DNA of 18,596 bases. It comes from CAADGY01 sp900696665. Its GTDB lineage: Bacteria; Acidobacteriota; Terriglobia; Bryobacterales; Bryobacteraceae. The position numbers and the translations under genes are program-made. Shown piece after piece: positions 13,737-18,596 of this stretch. The notes below the pieces were generated by a model. That model was not told the origin of the DNA and ran no database searches. It worked only from the letters and a program-made list of their open reading frames with translations. Each line of letters starts with the position of its first letter. The first letter of the stretch is position 1. Location: the NCBI GenBank assembly GCA_035063885.1, contig JAPSFM010000105.1:1-18596 (forward strand), read 5' to 3'.

Positions 13737-15455
13737 ATGAGGAGAAATCAGGTGGCCCTCCCGGAGACCGATTCGCCGCCGCCGGCCAGAAGTGCAGCGA
13801 CCTCCCCGATTAAACGCTTGGCTGCGGCGGTGGCGGTCGCGGCGGCCGGCGGCAGCGGTATCCTCAATCTTCTGTCTCTCCTCGGTGGACCGGCGCCAGC
13901 GGAAAACCCGAGATGGCTCTGGAGGGTTCTCCCGTTTGATTTCGTTGGGCTTTCCCGTTCCCTTACGCTACTGCTCGGGTTTATCCTCATCCTGACCGCA
14001 CTCCACCTAGCGAGTGGAAAACGGCGGGCGCTTCAACTCGCTGCCGGCCTGGCCGGCGCTTCCGGAATCATCCACCTGATCAGAATGGAGCTGCCCGAAC
14101 TCCTCTCGTCGTCGGCAATCATCGCTCTGCTGCTTTGGGCTCGCGACCGGTTCACGGCTGGAAGCGGCCGGCCGGTTCTGTGGCCTGCGGCACGCCGCGC
14201 TCTTATTGCGCTTGCGGTTCCCTTTCTTTACGGTGTAGGCGGGTTCTGGCTACTCGAGCCGCACGAGTTTGGCAGAAATTTCCACTGGTGGGACGCCATC
14301 GGGCGAACCGCCCGGCTGCTGGTATTTCTCGACGATAAGACACTGCTGCCAAGAACCGCCTACGCAGCCTGGTTTCTCGATTCGATCACGCTGATTCTGC
14401 TTGCATCGTTCCTCTATGCATGTTTGATTCTGTTCCGGCCCGCAGCCTATCACTTCCGTCTGAATCCTGTCGAACAGGATCGTGCCGCCGCCATCGCCGA
14501 GCACTATGGACGTTCCGCGCAGGATTACTTCAAGCACTACCCGGATAAGAGCTACTTTTTCTCCAAATCGGGAAGAGCTTTTATTGCCTACCGGGTAGCG
14601 GGGAACTTCGCGATTGCACTCGGCGATCCGGTCGGCCCGGAAGGCGAATTAGCTGAGATCATCGGAGACTTCGCAGGCTACTGCCGGGAGCGCGGTTGGG
14701 GCGTCGCTTTCCACCAGGTTTTTCCCTATCGTCTTTCCATGTATCGGGCGCTGGGATTCCGGCGGCTGAAGATTGGCGACGACGCGCTGGTGGATCTTCA
14801 TTCCTTCTCGCTCTCCGGCAGTGCGGCGAAGGAATTCCGGAACACCGTGAACCGGTTGAAGCGGTACGGCTATCGCGTCGAGCGGTTCGATGCCCCAATC
14901 GACAGGGTGCGAATGGAGGAACTGCAGAAAGTCTCCGAAGCCTGGTTAACGTTGCCGCGCCACCGGGAGCGCCGGTTCACACTCGGTAAGTTCGATCAGG
15001 ATTACGTCCGCTCGACGACGGTATACGCCGCGCTGGACGGACACGGGCATGTCGCGGCATTCCTCAATCTGGTGCCGTCCTATTGTCGCGGCCTCGCCAC
15101 GGTCGACCTGATGCGGCGCCATCCCAACTCTCCCAACGGGATCATGGACTTTCTGTTCACCGAAGTATTCCTGAACCTGAAAGCGCGTGGGTATTCGCAG
15201 TTCAGCCTGGGAATGGTGCCGCTCGCACAGCACAGTGAGGGTGAGGGTCTGACAACGGCGGAACGGCTGCTCCGCAGGCTCCTGGACAGAGCACCCTGGC
15301 TTTTCCGCACCGGCACGCTCCAGCGGTTCAAGGCAAAGTACGCGAGCCGGTGGGAGGCTCGCTACAGTATGTACCGCAATCCGCTCGATCTGCCAAAACT
15401 TGCGTTTGCGTTGAGACGCGTGTCTGAACTCGAACACGTCAAGGAACCCGCATGA
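13737..15455 (+). CDS. Aminoacyl-phosphatidylglycerol synthase (MprF synthase half, DUF2156/LPG_synthase_C)
   Basis: A 572-residue inner-membrane enzyme predicted to move an amino acid (lysine or alanine, not readable) from aminoacyl-tRNA to phosphatidylglycerol. The first ~235 residues hold about six membrane helices (about 31-50, 76-93, 98-117, 122-136, 153-173 and 208-234). The cytosolic GNAT-like domain spans about 245-545. Family signatures are FAIALGDPVGP, ERRFTLGKFD, VDLMRRHP, GIMDFLFTEVFLNLKARGYSQFSLGMVPLA (in parts) and the terminal LQRFKAKYASRWEARY. MprF/LpiA proteins are about 840 residues, with eight further N-terminal flippase helices. Those are absent here and are encoded instead two genes downstream. 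The start at ATG13737 is chosen by ribosome-site spacing; ATG13728 is the alternative. Its stop overlaps the next start (ATGA), so translation is coupled. Confidence 0.9.
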   Translation: MRRNQVALPETDSPPPARSAATSPIKRLAAAVAVAAAGGSGILNLLSLLGGPAPAENPRWLWRVLPFDFVGLSRSLTLLLGFILILTALHLASGKRRALQLAAGLAGASGIIHLIRMELPELLSSSAIIALLLWARDRFTAGSGRPVLWPAARRALIALAVPFLYGVGGFWLLEPHEFGRNFHWWDAIGRTARLLVFLDDKTLLPRTAYAAWFLDSITLILLASFLYACLILFRPAAYHFRLNPVEQDRAAAIAEHYGRSAQDYFKHYPDKSYFFSKSGRAFIAYRVAGNFAIALGDPVGPEGELAEIIGDFAGYCRERGWGVAFHQVFPYRLSMYRALGFRRLKIGDDALVDLHSFSLSGSAAKEFRNTVNRLKRYGYRVERFDAPIDRVRMEELQKVSEAWLTLPRHRERRFTLGKFDQDYVRSTTVYAALDGHGHVAAFLNLVPSYCRGLATVDLMRRHPNSPNGIMDFLFTEVFLNLKARGYSQFSLGMVPLAQHSEGEGLTTAERLLRRLLDRAPWLFRTGTLQRFKAKYASRWEARYSMYRNPLDLPKLAFALRRVSELEHVKEPA

Positions 15456-16186
15456 AGTCCGCCGTCTTCGTTTTATTTGCAGTTGTGACCACCCAGGCGG
15501 CATGGGGGCAGCACGCGCCCGGGATCGAATTGTATCATCTCGCTTCCTCCCGGAGCCGCCAGCCGGTCAGTGTACTGTTCATTCCGGGTGATGGAGGGTG
15601 GCGTGGTATAGCCGTCAAAATGGCGCAGAGCATCGCAGGCTGGGGCTATGATGTGTACGGGCTCGACACGAAACGATACCTGGAGGCTTTCAGCCGCCGG
15701 CCGCAGAAGTTGACCGCTGATCAAATGTCGGCCGATCTGGCAGAATTTGCGCGGAAGCCCGGAGGGGGACGTTCCAGTGTCATCATCGTCGGTTGGTCGC
15801 AGGGAGCATGCATGGCCGTTCTGGCCGCGGCACGAAAGGAAGCAAAGCCTTACATCAAAGGGATCGTAACGATGGGACTCCCCGAATACGGCGTGCTGGG
15901 CTGGAATTGGAAAGATACACTCTCCATGGTGGCCGGACGTCCGGCGGAAGAGCCCCGGTTCTACGCGAAGGACTACCTTCCTCATATCAACCCTATTCCC
16001 CTCTTCGCGATCTATGGGACGAACGACGATTACACTTCGCCGGCAAACGAGCGGCAGATGCTCTCGATGGTAGGCCGGCCTGTGCAACTCCGGCTGATCG
16101 AAGGCGCCAATCATAGGTTCGACGGGCATCTCGATGCCTTATTTGAGACATTGGCGGAGGCGTTGCGTTGGGTACAACAGGTCTGA
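15452..16186 (+). CDS. AcvB/VirJ-family exported hydrolase, probable aminoacyl-phosphatidylglycerol hydrolase
   Basis: A 244-residue alpha/beta-hydrolase with a signal peptide (1-19, ending AAWGQ), so it acts in the periplasm. VLFIPGDGGWRGIA (41-54) carries the GDGGW oxyanion motif typical of VirJ/AcvB. VGWSQGA (113-119) gives nucleophile Ser116. Asp192 or Asp193 in GTNDDY and His221 in GANHRFDG complete the triad; H-x-F-D-G is also typical. Agrobacterium AcvB has been shown to hydrolyse lysyl-phosphatidylglycerol and sits beside lpiA. The same pairing here, with a 4-base overlap with the synthase gene, supports that role. AcvB has an additional N-terminal domain, whereas this protein is the short VirJ-length form. 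The next gene starts inside its 3' end. Confidence 0.85.
   Translation: MKSAVFVLFAVVTTQAAWGQHAPGIELYHLASSRSRQPVSVLFIPGDGGWRGIAVKMAQSIAGWGYDVYGLDTKRYLEAFSRRPQKLTADQMSADLAEFARKPGGGRSSVIIVGWSQGACMAVLAAARKEAKPYIKGIVTMGLPEYGVLGWNWKDTLSMVAGRPAEEPRFYAKDYLPHINPIPLFAIYGTNDDYTSPANERQMLSMVGRPVQLRLIEGANHRFDGHLDALFETLAEALRWVQQV
16156..16160 (+). promoter_or_regulatory. Ribosome binding site inside the hydrolase gene for the flippase
   Basis: GGAGG lies 7 bases before TTG16168 and within the last codons of the hydrolase gene. It supports the TTG start and a 19-base overlap. ATG16231 would be the alternative start. Confidence 0.55.
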
Positions 16187-17142
16187 CGGTAGACCGGCTG
16201 AAGCCGCAGGCGGCGCCGTGGAAGCTAGGCATGCGAGTCATGTGGTTCGCGGTTGCCGCGGTCTGCTTCTGGTGGGTCGTCCGCGGCATCGATTTCAACC
16301 GGCTCCGGAGCCAGATCCTGCATGTCCATTCCGGCTGGCTTACGCTCGCGGTAACATGCGATGTACTTGGCTATGTGGTACAGGGCGTGCGATGGCGGCT
16401 CCTGCTGGTGTCCGTAGGAGACCTGCCGGTCCTGACCGCGACGAAATTCATCTACGCTGGACTCTTCGCCAATGAGGTGCTCCCGCTGCGGCCGGGAGAG
16501 ATCCTGCGCGGATGGCTGGCGGCACGCGAAATGTCGGTCAGCCCACTCGCTATCGCCCCATCGATCCTCGCCGAGCGGCTGATCGATGGTGTCTGGCTGA
16601 TGGCGGGACTGCTTCTGCTGGCTCACTTTGTCCGGCTGCCCGCCGGACTCTCCCACGCAGTCGGCCTTTTCTCGATCCTCATGTTGTGCCTGTCCGCAGT
16701 GGCCGCTGTGGCAGGTCCGGCATTCGCGACTTTGGGAGCGGCTCAACGGTGGCACATCTTCGGAAATCTCCGTTTCGTTCCCGGCAGTCTTCCTGTAGCC
16801 GGAGCGTGGCTCAGTTCCGCGGTGATGCTCATTTTGCAGGCTTTTTCTTTCTGGTTCACGATGAGCGCTTGCCAGATCGGCCTTTCCTGGAACAAAGCGC
16901 TCGGCGTCCTGCTCGTTGTGCGTATCGGGACGCTGGTCCCCGGAGCGCCGGCCAACCTCGGAACCTACCAATTGGCCGTCGTGCTGGGCCTCATGCTGTT
17001 CGGCATATCCAAAGATGTAGCGGCTCCGTTTTCGTTGATCCTTTTCGCCGTGCTGACGGCTCCTCTATGGATACTCGGCGCCGGCGCGATTGCACAAACC
17101 GGTGTAAGCCTGAGCAAAGTACGCTGCGGGGCGGCCGGATAG
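16168..17142 (+). CDS. LPG_synthase_TM-family membrane protein (MprF flippase half)
   Basis: A 324-residue polytopic membrane protein with about seven to eight helices (first at about 23-39, last at about 286-309). It has the signatures of the lysylphosphatidylglycerol synthase transmembrane/UPF0104 family: LFANEVLPLRPGEILRGW (99-116), AERLIDGVWL (135-144) and LVPGAPANLGTYQ (256-268). In MprF this region flips aminoacylated phosphatidylglycerol to the outer leaflet. Homologues elsewhere act on other lipids, such as glycolipid or hopanoid carriers. Its position after the synthase and hydrolase genes, with a 19-base overlap, makes aminoacyl-phosphatidylglycerol the best guess for its cargo. The start is TTG16168 by its ribosome site; ATG16231 would remove 21 cytosolic residues and leave all helices intact. 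Confidence 0.88.
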   Translation: MGTTGLTVDRLKPQAAPWKLGMRVMWFAVAAVCFWWVVRGIDFNRLRSQILHVHSGWLTLAVTCDVLGYVVQGVRWRLLLVSVGDLPVLTATKFIYAGLFANEVLPLRPGEILRGWLAAREMSVSPLAIAPSILAERLIDGVWLMAGLLLLAHFVRLPAGLSHAVGLFSILMLCLSAVAAVAGPAFATLGAAQRWHIFGNLRFVPGSLPVAGAWLSSAVMLILQAFSFWFTMSACQIGLSWNKALGVLLVVRIGTLVPGAPANLGTYQLAVVLGLMLFGISKDVAAPFSLILFAVLTAPLWILGAGAIAQTGVSLSKVRCGAAG

Positions 17143-17176
17143 GGCCATACTGACGTTTGACGCTCAGTTCCCCAGG

Positions 17177-18571
17177 ATGATCCGGGAGCGTCAGGTGTGT
17201 CCTGGCAATTACACTAGGAAGGGAGACAGTCTTACGGGCACCCTTCGCTCACCGATGCCGCGCCGGATCAGCGAACGAAACGTCCTTCAAGGCCTCGCGC
17301 TCGGCTTTTCCATCGTCATCCTGCTGCTGGCCGCTTCCGCCATTATGGCTGTTCGCCGCTCCCACGTGATCCGCGCCGCCGCCGCCGAGCTGTTGCGGGA
17401 ACAGAGCACGGTGGTGGGGATCATAGACGAGCTGCAACTGACGCAACAGCGCATGTCGACGCTGCTGCTCGATCTGTTTGACGACGAAAGCGGTTCACTC
17501 CATTTGCGCAAAAGGAGTGATGATCTCGCGGCGGATATCCTTCGGGTGAGTACGGAAGGAGCGCGCGTCGAGCCTCATCCGGCCTGGTCAAAACTGAAGC
17601 GAACCGGAGCGCAGTTCGCGTCCACAGCCCGCCAGTTGCTGGAGACGCCTTCTTCAAAACGAGAGCCGTTAGAATACCGCCTCGAGGAATTACGCACGCA
17701 GTTCCTGTCGTCGTGTAATGAGGTGGCGCGGTCGCAGGCGGAGACCGCCGCGGGGCTGGAGGGGCAGATCGAACAGCAGTCGATGGGTCTGACCCGCGAA
17801 TCGGTCTGGCTGCTCGGAGGATGCCTGCTGCTGTCGCTTGTCGGCGCTGCCGTCACCATCCGCATCACCCAACGTTCTTTCCGGACGATGGCGTGGCAGG
17901 CCGAGGAGCTCAACCGCGTGTCCTGGCATATGCTGCAAACCCAGGAGGCGGCCGCGCGCCGGTTTTCGCACGAAATGCACGACGAACTCGGCCAGGCGCT
18001 GGCCGGACTGAAGGCGAATCTGATGGCGGTCACGCCGGAAGAATATGCGCAGCGGCGGCAGGATTCCATGCACCTGCTCGACGAAGCAATCAGCAAGGTA
18101 CGGGAGTTGTCGCAGTTACTGCATCCCGTCATTCTCGACGACTTCGGCATTCAAGCCGCCCTCCGGTGGCTGATCGACCGGTTCAGTGAGCGGACTCACA
18201 TTGAAGTCGAGTACGAATCGGACGTCCACCGCAGGCTCTCCGAAGAGATCGAGACACATTTGTTCCGCATCACCCAGGAAGCATTGACCAACATCGCGCG
18301 GCATTCCGGCGCCACGAAGGCCTGGATTCGCTTCACCACGCCCGGCAACAGCATCCTGTTGACAATTGAGGATAACGGCTGTGGTCTGAAGCCAAAACTT
18401 GTACGCGAACCCGGCGTGGGGATGGTCGGCATGCGGGCACGCGCCCGGCAGATCGGCGGGGAACTGACCGTCGGTGCGAGTGCCGCGGGAGGTGTGCGGC
18501 TCGAGGTGAGAGCGCCGCGAAAGGAAGCGGAAACGGATGACTCCCAAGAAAACACGCGTGTTGCTGGCTGA
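17177..18571 (+). CDS. Membrane sensor histidine kinase, NarL/DegS type (HisKA_3)
   Basis: A 464-residue kinase. Membrane helix 1 is at 38-58 and helix 2 at about 209-230. Between them is a ~150-residue extracytoplasmic region rich in charged helices (four-helix-bundle-like sensor). After a short linker, SHEMHDELGQALAGLKANL (264-282) is the HisKA_3 dimerisation box with phospho-acceptor His268. QEALTNIARHSGATKAWI (367-384) is the N-box, and EDNGCGL (398-404) and GVGMVGMRARA (413-423) are the ATP-binding G-boxes. The start is uncertain: ATG17177 lacks a ribosome site and ATG17255 (MPRRISERN) also fits and keeps both helices. It follows the flippase gene by 34 bases and overlaps the response-regulator start by 35 bases. 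The stimulus is unknown; a link to the lipid genes rests on position alone. Confidence 0.92.
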   Translation: MIRERQVCPGNYTRKGDSLTGTLRSPMPRRISERNVLQGLALGFSIVILLLAASAIMAVRRSHVIRAAAAELLREQSTVVGIIDELQLTQQRMSTLLLDLFDDESGSLHLRKRSDDLAADILRVSTEGARVEPHPAWSKLKRTGAQFASTARQLLETPSSKREPLEYRLEELRTQFLSSCNEVARSQAETAAGLEGQIEQQSMGLTRESVWLLGGCLLLSLVGAAVTIRITQRSFRTMAWQAEELNRVSWHMLQTQEAAARRFSHEMHDELGQALAGLKANLMAVTPEEYAQRRQDSMHLLDEAISKVRELSQLLHPVILDDFGIQAALRWLIDRFSERTHIEVEYESDVHRRLSEEIETHLFRITQEALTNIARHSGATKAWIRFTTPGNSILLTIEDNGCGLKPKLVREPGVGMVGMRARARQIGGELTVGASAAGGVRLEVRAPRKEAETDDSQENTRVAG

Positions 18572-18596
18572 CGACCACTCCATTGTCCGGCAGGGT
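18537..18596 (+). CDS. Response regulator, NarL/FixJ type, N-terminal fragment
   Basis: Only 20 codons fit before the window ends. TRVLLADDHSIVRQG is the typical start of a receiver domain, with the acidic pair DD followed by HSIVRQG as in LuxR/NarL-type regulators. It begins inside the last 35 bases of the kinase gene, in another frame, with AAGGA about 11 bases upstream. It should be the partner phosphorylated by that kinase. The phospho-acceptor Asp and any DNA-binding domain lie outside the window. Confidence 0.88.
   Translation, partial: MTPKKTRVLLADDHSIVRQG

Overview
The window looks like chromosomal DNA from a high-GC soil-type bacterium, most likely an Acidobacteriota member of the Solibacter/Bryobacter kind. 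This rests on gene style and is an inference: a Tat-exported Gfo/Idh/MocA oxidoreductase, a proline-rich membrane protein with a TonB-like C-terminus, an exported S9 peptidase, an SMP-30 protein and many frequent TTG/ATG starts. No rRNA, tRNA, CRISPR, transposase or phage gene is visible.

Layout. (1) 1-1361: a leader with several dyad symmetries, including a perfect CRP/FNR-type half-site pair at 196-211, then a SAM-dependent O-methyltransferase. (2) 1529-5470, minus strand: an exported S9 prolyl-oligopeptidase-type peptidase followed by an unusual membrane protein that joins a degenerate MPN/JAMM-like domain, one transmembrane helix, an Ig/FN3-like stretch, a proline-rich linker and a TonB-type C-terminal domain. 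(3) 5520-9088, plus strand: a tight housekeeping operon of gamma-class carbonic anhydrase, hisS and aspS. A hairpin then separates it from a convergent Tat-exported Gfo/Idh/MocA oxidoreductase (9132-10490, minus). (4) 10622-13386, plus strand: a CoA-pyrophosphatase-like Nudix protein with an unexplained C-terminal extension, a class-A-beta-lactamase-fold exported serine hydrolase and an exported SMP-30/gluconolactonase-like protein. A 15-bp perfect palindrome lies in the divergent promoter region before the Nudix gene. (5) 13522-17142, plus strand: a 56-residue secreted lysine-rich peptide, then three coupled genes encoding an aminoacyl-phosphatidylglycerol synthase (DUF2156/LPG_synthase_C with about six membrane helices), an AcvB/VirJ-type exported hydrolase, and an LPG_synthase_TM-type flippase. 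(6) 17177-18596: a NarL/DegS-type sensor histidine kinase overlapping the start of its response regulator, which runs off the window.

The most notable system is block 5. The two halves of MprF (flippase and synthase) are encoded as separate proteins with a predicted aminoacyl-lipid hydrolase between them, so synthesis, removal and translocation of cationic lipid would be made from one transcript. In Rhizobium/Agrobacterium the related lpiA-acvB/atvA pair is linked to acid tolerance. The lysine-rich secreted peptide just upstream and the two-component system just downstream suggest, but do not prove, an envelope-stress or acid-stress cassette.
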